Shown piece after piece: positions 1 to 13,937 of a stretch of DNA of 64,000 bases. This DNA comes from Chelonoidis abingdonii. Lineage: Eukaryota; Chordata; Testudines; Testudinidae. The translations under genes and the position numbers were made by a program. Under the pieces are notes generated by a model, which saw nothing but the letters and a program-made list of their open reading frames with translations, was not told the DNA's origin and did no database searches. The stretch covers positions 22,657,228 through 22,721,227 of the forward strand of contig NC_133778.1 in assembly GCF_003597395.2 (NCBI RefSeq). The letters are read 5' to 3'. Position 1 is the stretch's first letter; every line of letters starts with the position of its first letter.

Positions 1-1902
1 AGTTTGGCCATCCAAAATGGAAAAGGGAAGAAAAGAAAGGTTGACACTCAGTGGCAGACATGTAGAAATTATTACATGCCTCCTAGAGACAAAGGTATCC
101 AGCAACTTCATGATTGCTTCACTGTCGTCACCACTGGGCCTTAAGTATTTATTTCCTTTGTCTCTTTGGGAAGATAAAATATGAAGTACAGCTTCAGCAA
201 AGTAATCATGTCTTCTTTTTATTTTTTAAACAGACCGGCTTCTCCTCTTGTGCCTGTAATTTCACCAAATTGTACAAGTGTTACACATGATTAAAAAAAA
301 AGAACACTGCCCGCTAGTAGAAGAAGTAGCTTTCAGTGACCTCTTTTTGTAATTAAAGGGAATTAATGGGCTGGGCCCCCTCAAAATGTAGCCCCTCTAA
401 GTTATCCCACACATGCTGCGTTTGGTTAAAGGAATACGTTTTGCGGAGTTTTATTCTTCACGTCAGTATTTTTAACCAGTCTCTGATATTCATATATAGG
501 TATTCTGATTCAATTCGATTCTATTCAGGCTCTTAGGCCATACTCATCACCATGATATCTGATCACCTTCCAGAAGTGTCTTCAGCCATACAACTAGCAT
601 CTTTCACGTGTGGTTCTTTCCTTTCTCTGATCCTCATCCCAGTGTGAAAAGTGTGTGAGGAATATTGTTACAAATCCTGCATCGTATTTTATTTATTTAT
701 TATATTTTATCTCAAGGTGGTTGGAAGTTTTCCACTGGCATTAGTTTCCAATAGTAAATTTACTTTTTGCAGAATAAAAATTTTCAGTGGGAAAATTTCT
801 ACTTCCTGTTGGAAAATCATTCCTGGCTCCACCACTCCTCGGCAGCTGCTGGTGTTCTCAGGGGTCTGTGACTCTTGGCAGCCCATAATTTCTGATGTCC
901 AGGTTTCTTAGCTCTCAGCAGCCCAGAAACCCTGACTCCCAGGCTACCTTAGCTGCCTGGCTCCCTGCCTGGTGGCTACTGGGGCTCCAGGCAGCTTGGG
1001 GAGCCTTGTAGATGTTCTGGAAAGATTAGTATGAAAATGTCATGACAACTTTTTTCAGAATTCCCATTTGGTGGGAAAGACTGGGTGCATAGTGAGGGAA
1101 AAGGCTCCACAGAAGATAGCAGCATGCCTCAGGGAACCCCAGGTGAGAAGGTTCTGACTTGTATTCTGTGGAATGGTATTATTTGTTCCAGAGATGATTC
1201 CCCAGGGAGAAGGGTGGATGCTAGGACAGCACGGAGAGAGGAAGGGTTTACAGTTTGCTAGTAGGACTCATGGGTGCTGCAGGTGATGGCTTATGACAGG
1301 TGGATTCCAGGGATATTGCGCACATTCGGAATGAGTCCCTGGGGTTATGGAAGCTGTTAGAGCTTTTCCTAGGTTTTGCCAACCATTTATTCCACAGGCA
1401 GGCTCCAACCTGCCACCTACATACTGGGTCCTAGGAACTGCTGCTCTAAAATAACTCTTTTATTTAACTAAATTTCCATTTCCTTTTATTGGGGGTGGAG
1501 GGAGAAAGTTGCAATATTTTCATCTCAGTCCACAATTAAGGAGGAAATATCTCTTGGTGATATTACATGAAATGTTTCTGTTCCTTTATTTTCTGCCTCG
1601 GAATAGTCTCTTGTGCCAGATTTCCTTGCGTTGCCTACAAGACTATTCTTTTCGCAGAGCCAGGGCAAGGGGTTGTGACAATGCTATTTCCTTACTGCAA
1701 AAAATACTCAGAGCCTACACATTTAACTTTATAAATTTCACATCCATTCTTTCCCACTCTCCCACCTCAAACATGTCCTTGGTGCCACAGCCCTCTGCAC
1801 CACCCTAACTGACCACTCAGTACCCATTCACCCCAGTGATGGAATCCCTTCTTTAATCTCCCTCCGCCTCATCATTCTCCCTGCCCCAAATAAGAGGACA
1901 TC
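1..1902. other. Non-coding stretch, no gene seen
   Basis: No exon with convincing splice sites or a recognisable peptide was seen on either strand. Short open frames here have no domain features. Confidence 0.6.
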
Positions 1903-2822
1903 TGTCATAAGTAGATAGGTAAGGGTTAATTTTCTTTTACCTGTAAAGGGTGAACAAAGGGGGAACCAAACACCTGACCAGAGGACCAATCAGAGACCTG
2001 GATTTTTTTTAAAGTCTGGGAGGGAACTGGAAACTCGGGGTCTTTTGGCTGTATTTCGCGTCGGCGGTGATACGCTATAAGGAAGGAAGCACCTTCTACA
2101 CTAACTGCACCAATCTTCTTCAAATATTACTACAAACATCTGTCGAGTAAAAAAGAAACAAAAGTAAATGAGGCTGTTATTTGCTTTGTGTTGGCATTAC
2201 ATGGTGTTGATTTTGCTGACTGAATTTGAATCTGATTTTTAAATCAGACTGTATTTCAATATTTCTTATAAGAAGCCTATGACTGTAACATGCATATAGT
2301 TTGTCGTATTTTCTTTCTTTTATATAAAGTTCTTTTTAAAACTTGTGAGTTCTTTCCTAGTGAGGTAAAGGGAAGAGATTTCTGTGCCCAGAGCCTGTTA
2401 TATCTGTGACAGGCTGGGGGGAGGGAAAACCCAAGCTCTGTGTCTACTCTATGTCCCAGGGCGGAAAGACTGACAAAGGAGGGTGAATCTCTTGTGTGAG
2501 CTGACAGGTTGAAATGCATAGCCTCGAAGCTAGATTTCCTCCTGGTTGTATCAAAAGGAATTAGGAACAGCATCACACCGGCTAACTCCAAGAAAATGGG
2601 GAAAGCTGTGGGGATGGAGATAGAGGAGACCCAGGGCCTCTGGGTCTTGGATGGGTCCCCAAGCAAAGAGTTTGGGGAACCCGCGAGGGTGCCGAAACCC
2701 TGGAAAACTTCGGCTGGTGGCAGCGAAATAAGATCCAAGCTGGGTATAAGCTTGGGAAGGTTCACAGTAAGCACCCAGATTTTGTACGCTAAAGTCCAGA
2801 TTTGGGACAGACGTTTACCACA
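1903..2822 (+). mobile_element. Solo LTR, 920 bp, with target-site duplication
   Basis: Begins TGTCATAAG and ends ACCACA, with the same 5 bases (acatc) directly on both sides (1898-1902 and 2823-2827). TG...CA ends plus a 5-bp duplication are typical of an LTR element reduced to one LTR. Internal landmarks such as ACCTGTAAAGGGT and GGTGGCAGCG match a repeat family I associate with turtle genomes (from memory). No coding sequence is inside; the open frames across it are incidental. Confidence 0.8.
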
Positions 2823-2876
2823 ACATCACGCAGCCATTCCTCTCCCCTTCTCATATACAACCTTCCACAGCTCCAT

Positions 2877-3070
2877 CAGTGTGGCCAAGTGGACAGGGCA
2901 CTGGACAGGGAGTCAAAAGCCTTGTGACCTATTCTCTCCTCCAACAAGCTGCTGTGTGACCCTGGGTGAGTCACCTTGCCTCTCTTCCCACTTTTTCTAG
3001 TTAGACTGTAAACTCTCTGTGCCACAGATTGTCTCTCGTGTGTGCGTGTGTAGTGCTGAACAAAATGATT
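2877..3070 (+). repeat. MIR/CORE-type SINE
   Basis: Reads as a SINE: AGTGGACAGGGCACTGGAC and GGGAGTCAAAAG, then TGCTGTGTGACCCTGGGTGA and the tail TAGACTGTAAACTCT. These are the landmarks of the ancient tRNA-derived MIR/CORE SINE family of amniotes. It starts about 55 bases after the solo LTR. Confidence 0.8.
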
Positions 3071-6000
3071 GTGCCAGAGACAGTGGGGTTTGCAAACTTA
3101 CGTGTAAACCGAATTAGATGTTAGACCTGGCTACACCCTCCTCTGTTTTGTAATCTGGATAGAACCTAATCAGTTTAAAGACATCAGCATGATCCTTAAA
3201 GCCTGGTTAGAGTCCATATACACTGCAGATTGGAATGGTTGAATGGGTCCAGCTGTAAAATGACATGAAATGTATTTTATACACTTTAGCAAACTGTACA
3301 ATTATGTGTTTTATTTTCCTCCTATGGTTTAGATTCATATTTTGCCTTAGCATAAGTTAAACAAAATTAAGACTATGATTATTCTTAGAGGATGCAGCCA
3401 TTAAAGGAAAAGACAGAAAATGTTGAACTCCTCAAAGTCATAAAGAATTATCAAATGTGCAATTAGTAAAGACAGAACATGCACACTGAAGTCTATTAAG
3501 TCATAAATGGAGGAGAAAAATGTTGTGCTTGGCAATTTGATGTGTATATTTGGCTTAATTATTTTAAATTAATTGCTATTGGCTACAATGATTAGAAAAT
3601 TAAAGATTTAAGGTATGGCAATAAACACGCTCCTATAAAACAAATCTGCTTTGTATGGCCAAACCGTTTGTTAAATTATTTAGATTGAATACTAAAAGGA
3701 AAAAGTAATAAGGGTTGCCTAGCAGAATGGTTCAGAAGCATGAAGACTGATCCAGCCACACTGTGGCTCCTTTGATTCAGAATCAGTGCTTGACTACTTT
3801 GAGGAATGTTAATTCTCTGCAAGGAACGTTAGTCATATCAGAACAATTCTCAGTCCCACCAGGAAAATACTAGCAGGCTTAGAGGGTGCAAACTTTCCTT
3901 CAATAAACCAGTGCAGTGCTGGGTACCTTAACTCCCACAGACTGCAAGGATCGCTTCTCCCTTCTTCCCCCATTTCAAACTACATAAGTGGATCACTGTG
4001 CTATGGCATCACTATTTATAGTACATAGTCAAGAACAAAGCAAAACATTTCCAGTGAAGCCCCCTCTGTATAAGGCTGTTGGCTCCTTCCTTCATTATGG
4101 CTGGGAGAAAATTATTGTTGAAATAAGAAACCACATCATAAGATTCCTCAGTTCCTCACTCCTCCTGCACAGCACTTGCACCCTTGTTTTATCAGAGGGA
4201 GAACATTTTTTGTGAGAGTCCCTTATAAAGTATTGGCAGCTCACCAGTGCATCTGTTCACCTAAGTGCTGGCCAGAGAGTTCTGTAAGTACCTGTGCACA
4301 CAATGGCTGAAGCAGCTTGGGAAAACCTGCCCTCGCTCCTATTGCTATTTTAGATATCTTCGGGCCCTTAATTACTCTTCCTTCCTTAGTTTGGCTGACT
4401 TCTGGAATGGGGCTGCTTACTGCAGATGATCAACATCATGCTGCATTAGGACGTCTCTGAGCATGGACAGTGTGGTGCTTCCCAGTGTCATTACCAAAAA
4501 CCTGATTAGTGGTAACTGGAGTCGGGGGACAAAGAGACTTTAATCTTGGGGGGAAAAGCAGTGCAGGCAGGCACTTCTACAGCTACTAGAGAGGAGACAC
4601 TTTCCTCCAGGACTCTAAGCTCCATGACTATTCTTACTGTTATTATTATTAAGAGTTCACATATCACCATAATTTTGTATGTCATTTTTCAGAGAATAAA
4701 AGACACTGTCCCTGCACAAGAGAGCTTACAACCTGCATTGGACCAACAAAGAAATGGAAGATATCAGAGAGAAGGAAGGATCAAGGCTTAAAACGTGTAT
4801 AATGCAGACAATGCTGAAGCCCTGATAATATTGAAAATTGAGCATTAGGTAGGGCTAGAGCAGAAGGCTAGTGGGACACATTTTTGAAAGACCAGGCCTT
4901 CAATTTGCAGTAATGGTGTATTAGTCACACAATTGCCATTTACAATCAGAATGTTCATTTGTGCAAGTCCTCCTTCAACTTGTATTGGGTACAAATGAAA
5001 TAGCAGAGTAATGGATAGTCCTTTAAATATAAAGACTTTTTAAAAGAATCTGTTGCTGCTGGGACAATACCAATACTGCACTTTTCCATACTAGACAGAC
5101 ATGAGAAAGGACATCCTAATGCACCAGAGGGACAGAAATGGAAGGCATTGCTATATCTTTCCACTTGGGTTAACTCCACTTTGCTCAGCTGCTTAGTTTC
5201 ATTTACATTCTTGAGTTTCCCATCTAAAATACACCCCGACAGGGTATCTTCTGCCTTTGAATTTGCTTTGGATATTGGCAATCCTGGCAGATGCCTGATG
5301 GCACAGAAGCAAACAGAGAAGAGGGGGGAAATGAAAAGAACTAACACAAATCAGCAAGTTTCAAGTAAACCGCAATCTGTCAGAGTCTACCAAAAAACTG
5401 AGGAACGTGTTAAAGCATCTCACAATGCCTGGCTGGATCTTTTTGCCTCAGATCCCATTTGCTGGTGATTAGGCAGGTCTCATGGATCCCGGCATACATT
5501 ACTAAGTACTGTTAGTTAATATTTGTAGGTAAATTAACAATTTAAAAATTCTTTCACATTCTCTGTTAATGCCCAATCCTGAAAATACTTAATGACACAA
5601 TTCATTTTCCTCAGCCTCTTATGTATTATAAGTTTGGGCCTGTAGACATTCACTCTTGGCAAACTAACTGGTTCCTCCAGAAATTGGCTGATTTCCTAAA
5701 GGACTGGGGGCTAGCTAACAGCTGCTATGGCATGAAGTGAAGAAGGCTTCTTGCTATCCTTTATGGAAAAACCCCTATAGAAATATGAATGAAACCAATA
5801 GGTTTCAGTAGACATTACTCTAAAACCTTATATAATTCCACAGAGAATGAGACTAATACCCCTTTTGTAGAATTTTTAAACCAATTAACTGTTTAATATA
5901 GACCTACATCGCTGCTAGGCTGGCATTATAACTCTTGAGAAAAAAGTTCTCATTTTCTAGTCTGCTCTAGTGGAGCTTTCCCTAAGAAAATGGAAGGGAC

Positions 6001-7376
6001 ATCCAGCTTAGGAGTTGGCATGAGACTGAAAGGGCCTTGCCTTTTTCCTGCTGGAATGGTCTCCTCTTACCTACCCTGCACTGCTAACATGACCTGCCTT
6101 TATGTTCTGCCCATTCCTGTACTCTTTCTCAAATGGCAGGAGAAGAGGATGGCAGGGGAACTGGCAGGTTAGGAAGAGCACAGCGACAGGGAATGCTGGG
6201 ATAGGGGAGCTCTTGGCAAGGTTGCTAGGATTGGGACTGAGGATCGTTGGGCACGATGAGGGACACTTCTTCATTTTGCGATAAGGTATTGTGGGAATTG
6301 GCGCATTGGCTAGGCTGGTGGGAGTATAATCATCCCACATGCTCAAAAGTTAAAGACTCTAGGTTGGTCTTCTAGTTCCACCTTTTCTTTTTTATTCACA
6401 AACACAGGTAGGGTGAGGAATATAATGAAAAATTTAGTTTTGGTGGTTCTTTTAAAAATAATCTTAAAAATAATGAATGGCCCTGAACCATCACAGCAAA
6501 TAACAGTTTGCCCAGGCACAAACAATAAATACCTTTATATACAAAACTCTAAAAGATTATGATAACACAAACAATGAAACATAATCTTCCTTAGATATTT
6601 CTACAGCTCTCCCATACTATGGAAGTAGCATGAGTGGTGGACAGAGGGCAATATATGGCTTATATATGGCAAATCAGTTAAATTAATTCACCACAGGCAG
6701 CCTATAATTTTACTATAGACCTTGTATAGTACTTATGTACAAGGACCAGGTTAAGCATTCTGCATTAGATACATAAATACTTATCTCAACATGGGTGTTG
6801 TGAGACTCAATTAATGTTTGTAAAGTCCTTTCAGATCCACAGAAGAAAGGTGCTATAGAAGCACAAAGTATAGTTATTTCACTGCATACAAAAGAGGAGA
6901 TGAAAAGAAATGTCTCTTCCTTACATATGAAACTACTGACTCCCAAGTCTGCCTTAAAATAAAAACAAAATGTTAAGACAGAAAAGAATTCTGACCATGA
7001 ACCTACTTCAGTCTTCCTCTGTGTCTTTTTCCTCTGATTTCTGGTTGAGTGAAATAATAAACTATTGCATTGCTGTAAACTCTTTGTAAGTAGATTTGAC
7101 TAAGACAACTGAGTTCAGTGCCAGCAGCTACTCCAATCATTCTTTTAAATGGAAATTTACCGTCTGCTGCTTCACATGGAAACTATACAGAACTATTTTT
7201 CACAGCTTGTTCACTGAACAGATTATCAGAGGGGGGAAAAAAATAAAAAGCCTTCATTTTCTACAGATCCCAAAATTTCAGTGAAGAAAATCTTGGCAAT
7301 TTTCTTTTGAAGTGAGACAGATTTTACTTTCACATTGATATAGGTCATTTAGCAATGGTATCATCTTCCAAACTAA

Positions 7377-7490
7377 GGGCCCAATTCTGCAAACAGTTCT
7401 GCACATAAGTAGTTTAACTCACATGGGTAGCCACATTTGATTCAAGGGACTTACCCATGTGAGTAAAGCATAAGGGTTTATAGGTTTTGC
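7377..7490. repeat. Palindromic MITE-like repeat
   Basis: Starts GGGCCCAATTCTGCAAA. ACTCACATGGGTAG on the left is mirrored by CTTACCCATGTGAGT on the right, so the element folds on itself. It belongs to a family of short foldback elements scattered through this window. Confidence 0.6.
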
Positions 7491-10400
7491 TCCTAATATA
7501 GAAACATTACCTCTGTGATTTAATACAATTTTTAAAGCCTCTCAACCACTGAAGTTTTATTTAGCATGTCCTCCAAAAGCTACAGGTAAAAGCTCATGAA
7601 TCTAAACTCATGCAAACATGAATGAAAAAAAATACTGTTATACCAATTATGTCTTTTTGCTAAATATTACCTTGACATAATTTATATATGGATTTTAACT
7701 CAGGGCTCCTGCACCCTATTATATTTACCAGGTGCCTATATAATATTCCAGTAAAGTTGCCTCTGTGCAATATAAAACAAGAAAGAAAGAAACAATGTGT
7801 TGGATAAGCTAGGTCTTCTCCATACCTCTCTTCAGACAGTCCCTCCTCCTTGACCTTGCATCAGTCCTCAAGTAGAGACGCTACTTAATTCTCCTAAAAT
7901 ACAAGAAACATCACCTCTCTCTCACCTCAACAAGATCCTAATCCAAGCACTGTCATGGACCACAGAGGGAAAAATCAGAGTTCAGTATCCTGCAGGTATT
8001 TTGAGACCAAAGGGAAGTAAAAAACAAAGAAAATAGTTGTGTACCTAATTCTCCAGCTACCTTATCAAGGGCTAGGATGGGGCAATGAGGCACAAACCTG
8101 GGTTGGAGGCATTACTCACTTACTATCCATGTACCTGAGCAGGTCCACAGGCTGACATTTAGAGGAGAACAGAGCTTTGGCCCTGCCTCTGCCCCACCCT
8201 CAGGTGTCTTAAGAAGGCAGCAAAGAGGAGGGATAGTGGAGAAGCAAGCCTGACTGTGCCTTTTTTGAAGGGCAAGCCTGGAGTTCCTAGGTCTGGGACA
8301 GGTGGGAACTCTGCTCCCCACTCAACAAGGAGGCACTAACCTGGGAAGACTCTAGCACCCCCACCCCCAAATGAATGATGAAGGGAGGAAATTAGTGAAT
8401 ACCATCAAGATGTTGATTTTAACTACATCACCACAAAGAAATGCTGACACTGGAAAAAATTCAAGGCATGGTGGAGAAGTAATGGCAATAACTGAAGTAG
8501 AAATGCTTATAAATAAAGTGTAGTAAGGAATGTCATAATATATGTGAGGGACCATGACCCCCCCCCCCCTCTTGTTAGACTAAGCTTTGCAACTATCCAT
8601 ATAGAGCCTTGTTTAGCCATCACTGCCTTTAAGAGTTTGCTGTCACTGTCATGGATACTGCAGCGGGACCCTGATTAAAATAGCAATTGAATCAGTCCCT
8701 GCTGCAGAGCCCTGACATTGATATGAGCCTCTATAATTTTAACATATAATATTGTAACAATTAAATGCTTTTAGCTTTATGGTCTTACAAGCCTATATAT
8801 CCAGGCCTTAGGCTTTAGCAAAAATTAATGCAAGTTAAATAATGTAAAATAAAAGCCATGGTTTTATTTCTCAAATAAACTTGTTTATCAGTGAGTTCAG
8901 TGTGATTACTAATGTGAGAAATTGCTTACCAGCATGAGTAAGACTCACATAATCAGGCTTGCACTATTTGTTTAAGTGAGGGTCACTTAGCTGAGAACAA
9001 CTCCCATCACTGCAAGGGAGTAATGAGGTCTTACCAGTGATGCTGCTGGTAAAAACATTGCACTTTCAGGAGTAACAGAATCTGTTGGTCACTATTCTTT
9101 GAACCCTTAGCTCATCGTTGAGCTGGGAAACACAAGGGGGTAGGGAAAAAAAACCATTGGTGTTGTATAGCACAAAGCCAGTATTTTAAAAATAAAATCC
9201 AGGAAGAAAAAATGTCTTCTGATTAAGCTGAAAAGATTCTTCAACAGAACATTTAGTTAATACCAAATTCAAGCAGAAATCAACATGATTAGGAAGGTTA
9301 GTGAGGAGCATCTAAAGAATCAGCTTGTGTGTCTTCAGCAGATGATGGACTAACCTCAGGTAGGAAAGATTTTTTTTCAGGAGTCTGACTTTCCCAGCAG
9401 TGCTTGGAATTTTTTGAGCCCATAGCAATATATCATATATATTGAAAACCCATGTGACTCTGAGTCTTATATCATTCCAAAATTCTATTGCCACCACCAC
9501 AAGTGAACTCAATTTTAGTGACACCATCCCTGCCAACTGAACAAGGATGAGACTCAGAGTGCACTCTTTTACTAATCACTTTGCTGAATGGAAAGGCTTC
9601 TGCCAGGTTTGTCAGTTATCTCTTGGAAGCTGAACATCTTCCCCAAGAATATCCTAGCAATCATAATATAAGTCTGCCGCAACATTTGATTTAGTTTGGA
9701 TGTATAGTGTTCACGGAAGAAGGCCCTTCAGAAGGGGAGCAAGTCAACAAGTTTAAAGGACTATCAAGATCTTTTCCAAACAGTAGGAAACCTAGGGGTT
9801 AACCTATTCTGCCATGTGGCAGAGTTTTGCTAAATGCAGAAGATAAAGCTGTTAGGTGATTATCCCATCAATGGTCATGTTTATTGCATAGTCAAACTGA
9901 TCTTTCCAATAGAGTGTTTACTTTTTCTTCCCCATTTGGTTAGAATGTGCATAGCGAGGAGAAATTAGGTGGAGCTACTCTCACAGACTTGTCAATATAC
10001 ATTGGAATATTGCTTTTAAACTGAATTTGTCTATCAAATGTTGCACTGCTCCATATCTAGGACCTATTGCATTCACTAGCTTATCCGCTGCTGCTTCTGC
10101 AGTTGTCTCAGTTCATAAGGAAATGTGGTAGTGGTTGGGAAAAATCCATGTTTTATTCATCCAGCGCAAAACAGAAGTAATTCACATCACCAAAAATCAA
10201 ACTTTTCTTTTTTTCTGAGGTTAAGCAGGAAAAATACTCTACCAATACTGAAGAGATTCACATAGGAGAACAGGTATTGCACCATCATCTGAGCAGGATT
10301 TGTTAGCCCAACTTTTGAAGCTTATGGTTTCAAGAACTCATACATGGAAGCTCTATTTTCCACCAAATAAACATACAGGGCTAGTCTCAACACTCCACGT

Positions 10401-12451
10401 TATTTAGTATCAAAGGTGCAGGCTGGGTTTTGGAGTAGTGCACTTGGAATTCTGTAGTTTGGCAGAAATGTCTGCTTGTGCTCTCTCCCTCAACAACATA
10501 CTTTGGATGCCTTACATCCTCTTTTGACAATGCCGCATGTATTTGACATAATGTGGCTCTGGCATAATCAGACTCTGTTGTATCTGCTTATGTTAGGGAG
10601 GTATTAATCCAAGAGTCTTTTCATGACAAGATCTGAGAGACGGACACGTCAAAAGAAGGGCCCTGCCAAAGAATAGGGACTTAAACTAAAGCAGTTGCTG
10701 TATGACATCACACTCTTCCAAGCCTAACCAAAAAACAGACATGTTGGGGAAAAAGGCTATTCTGAAACACAGGGCTTTTTGTAAAAATACTTTTGCTTTA
10801 GTTAGGCATCTTAAGGCAATTTTTGGACTTCATATTCTTTGAGCCAAAGTCTGCACCAGATTCTGAAATCGATGGGATTACACAGGATTTAAATCAGTAC
10901 ATAATGTGGCAATCTGTACTTGGGCATATTGGGCAAATTTTGCTCTTCACCCCAAACGGAATTTAGGATATTGCTGTTAGTTTTCCTGTCCCCCAAGTTC
11001 CCTCCACCCCCACAAAAGCTTATAGCCAGACTAGGACTTATATTCAACAAAGGATGTATTTGTGTATTTACCATGATTGTCGCTAACATCTTCATATGTG
11101 GTGAATCTATATGTTCTATTCAGTGGCTCAGAAAACACAGGTACTAGGTTCCTCAGAGCTGAGTGTATTAATCATATTGCAGCCTTTGATCCCTAGTTGT
11201 CAACACACTGATTTTGAAATTCTCATTCTTAAAGTGCATATAAAGCCTTCCATGGTTTTATATTATCTTACATGTTTATGCTTCTCAAGATATATTCTCT
11301 AGCCAACTCTTTACATTCTTACGTTAGACCCTGAGCCCAGATATCAATTGGTTCCTGATCAGGGCTTTTCACATGATGCTGCTTTTATCAGGAATGCTGT
11401 TTTAGATGCTTTCAGGGAAACGCTTTCTTGATAGTTTTAAAAATGTGATTATTTTTTTTCATTGAAGATGGCACTTGAGCTCTGCTTTGCTTTAAATGTA
11501 TTGCTTTTATTATAAGATCTTAGCTAGTAATTTGCCTTATAAATGGGGGGGGGAAAATCCTAATTTGCCCCTTTGTCCTTGGATACCTTATGAGACAAAG
11601 CGGGGTCCTGAAAGGCAAATTGATTTTCTCTTCATTGTTCACAATAAAAAGTTCCTTTAAAGGGGAAGAAAGAGGTGCAAAAAGAAGTCATGCGTGCTTA
11701 ATACTGAAGAAAAGCCTGCTTGCACTTGATACACTGGAGAAATTTGTCAAGAACACTTCATCCTCATGTAGCCATTGCCTGCACTTCTGCCAAGGTTAGG
11801 GAGACCTTTAATTAGCTGCTCTTTGAATACTACGTACTGGTGTCAGTTTGAACATGGTCAGCTGACTGCTTAGATGTTTTTTCTTTTATTCTTTCTTTTT
11901 TCCTCTTGTCAATACGCTGTATCTTATGGATTTGGGGCCTGATTCTGGAACAGCTCGGTAAATAGCTCTCCCATATCACACACATTGCAGAGCGCTTGTA
12001 GAATTGGGACCGTTGATTGTACCCCTACCCCAGTCTTTCTTCTGGAGTTCCACACTGTTGTTATTAATTTACTAGAAGGCACCCAAACATTAGTTTCTTT
12101 ACAGACTACCGAGTGATAGAGGGGGCCCTGCCCCTCAGGGTTAACAAGCTAAGCTAAAATTGACATCCAGGTGAGGGTGACTCCAAAGATAAGGTCCAGT
12201 TCTCCAACTTAACTCACTTTGAGTAGGCCCTTACTTTATGAATAGTCCTGTTGATTGCAACAGGGCTACTTGCAACTTAAGGTATTGCTCAACATGAGCA
12301 ATGAGATCAGAATATGGCCTTTTTTGTACTGGAGGTTTGACAAGAGCCAAAAGCCTAGGTAGTTTTTGAGAGAGATGTGCAAGCTACATCACACTGTTTT
12401 TAAAAGTTAAAAATGGGATGTGTCTAGAATGCACGATAAAAAAAATCCATT

Positions 12452-12539
12452 GGGCCGGAGCCTCAGATGATGTAAATTAGTGTCACTCCATGGACTTTGG
12501 GGGAGCAATAACAGTTTACATCAGTGAAGAATCTAGTCC
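12452..12539. repeat. Palindromic MITE-like repeat (GATGTAAA type)
   Basis: The left half (GGGCCGGAGCCTCAGATGAT then GTAAA) is an imperfect reverse complement of the right half (TTTACATCAGTGAAGAATCT). It is the short foldback family in which GGGCCAGATCCTCAGC-like ends face each other; other diverged copies are near 41452, 57965 and 61955. Confidence 0.6.
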
Positions 12540-13727
12540 ACATATAATTGCTGACGATGCAATACCAGTCTGGAGCTTGTTAAATATATTGACTGGGAAA
12601 GCCAACAATAAAAATTTGACCCTTTTATATCAGAAAATTAAAGGGGAGGGGGGAGGAGGAGTATATCAAACATGGACATAGGCAGGAGAAACCAGATGCA
12701 AATGTCTGCTTCGCTGGATGGGACCCTTGTAATAAGGATGTAGCACACACAGAAGGGCTGTCAGGAAAAGGGACACAATTTCCTGGCCTCAGTCATATGA
12801 CCCAGGTCACAGTTGCAAAGGCAAATGCCCCTGTCACATGACAGGTGTCAGTATCAACTGGGTCCCCTAGTTCCCTCCTCCTTGTCCTCTGTACTGAGAT
12901 GAAAAGAATGCAGAGGGGGAGGGGAGGACTTGAGAGCCGCAGCAGATGAGGAAGTAGGGTCCCCCTCCAGCCATGAGCTCTAGCAAGGAAACATGCAGCA
13001 GGTGGCTCAAAAAATATTGTCCTGACTACCTGTGCCATCTGTCCAGACAGACTTTTTCTAGGGGAAGTGTCACATGAGCTGGTGGGACGCTAGGAAATTC
13101 CTTCTTCAGGTGAGCAAAGAGAAGACTCTGACCCCCATTAAGATCCAGGCCGAGATGGAACTGTTCAATCAATGCCAGACAGTCTCTCCAATGCATTCCT
13201 TTCCCCCGACCACACACACACACAGAGTACCTATTCTTACCTCTACTGCTGTGTCCCACCACCCCCACTGCCCCAGCGTCTAGTACACTGGTTCTTTGCC
13301 TTGGATCCCCCCTCCCCAGCAAATCTTTCCTCAGGCCTCAGTGCAGCCAAATCATGAAGTCAGATAGGCTGAATCCACTTTCCCATAGGCCTGAGGAGCC
13401 CTGGCTCCTCTCTGCTGAGTTGAAGCAATAGTAGAGAAAAGCGAAGACACAATGAGTTCAATCTCAAGGAAACTTTAATGGCACTTGAACATTAAACAGA
13501 AAAAAATATGAGGCCCAGTTTCTCCTGCGCCAGTAATAACTAGCACCATAACCAAACGCCCAATATATTAACACACCTTACCACAGCTACATTGACATCT
13601 CTGGCCTGGCGTGCACGTGTACTGCTCTGGGAGGAGCTGCTGTAGCAGCAATTTTCATGCTGACAGGCTAGGCCTATGACAGCATTTAAATGAGAACTAG
13701 ATAAATGCATGGAGGGTAAGTCCATTT

Positions 13728-13937
13728 ATGGCTATTAGCCAGGATGGATAAGGAAGGGTGTCCCTAGTCTCTGTTTATCAGAGGATGGAGATGGATGGCA
13801 GGAGAGAGATCACTTGATCATTACCTGTTAGGTTCACTCCCTCTGGGGCACCTGGCATTGGCCACTGTTGGCAGACAGGATACTGGGCTAGATGGTCCTT
13901 TGGTCTGACCCAGTATTGCCATTCTTGTGTTCTATGA
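13728..13937 (+). repeat. CR1 LINE 3' end fragment
   Basis: Contains CACCTGGCATTGGCCACTGT, GACAGGATACTGGGCTAGAT and GGTCTGACCCAGTATTGCCA, the conserved CR1 3' end of reptiles and birds, ending near the TTCTATG terminal motif. 5'-truncated, as most CR1 copies are. Confidence 0.85.

Larger units (their letters stand above)
3071..13727. other. Intergenic or intronic DNA with old repeats, no gene seen
   Basis: AT-rich sequence without recognisable exons. It holds diverged palindromic MITE copies (7377-7490, 12452-12539, and weaker ones near 10841-10905, 11935-12015 and 12180-12310) and a C11 homopolymer near 8559-8569. The longest open frames lack motifs. Confidence 0.55.

Noticed and set aside
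2277..3000. Two overlapping open frames of about 165 codons on opposite strands
   Set aside because: They lie across the solo LTR and the adjoining SINE, and neither peptide has family features.
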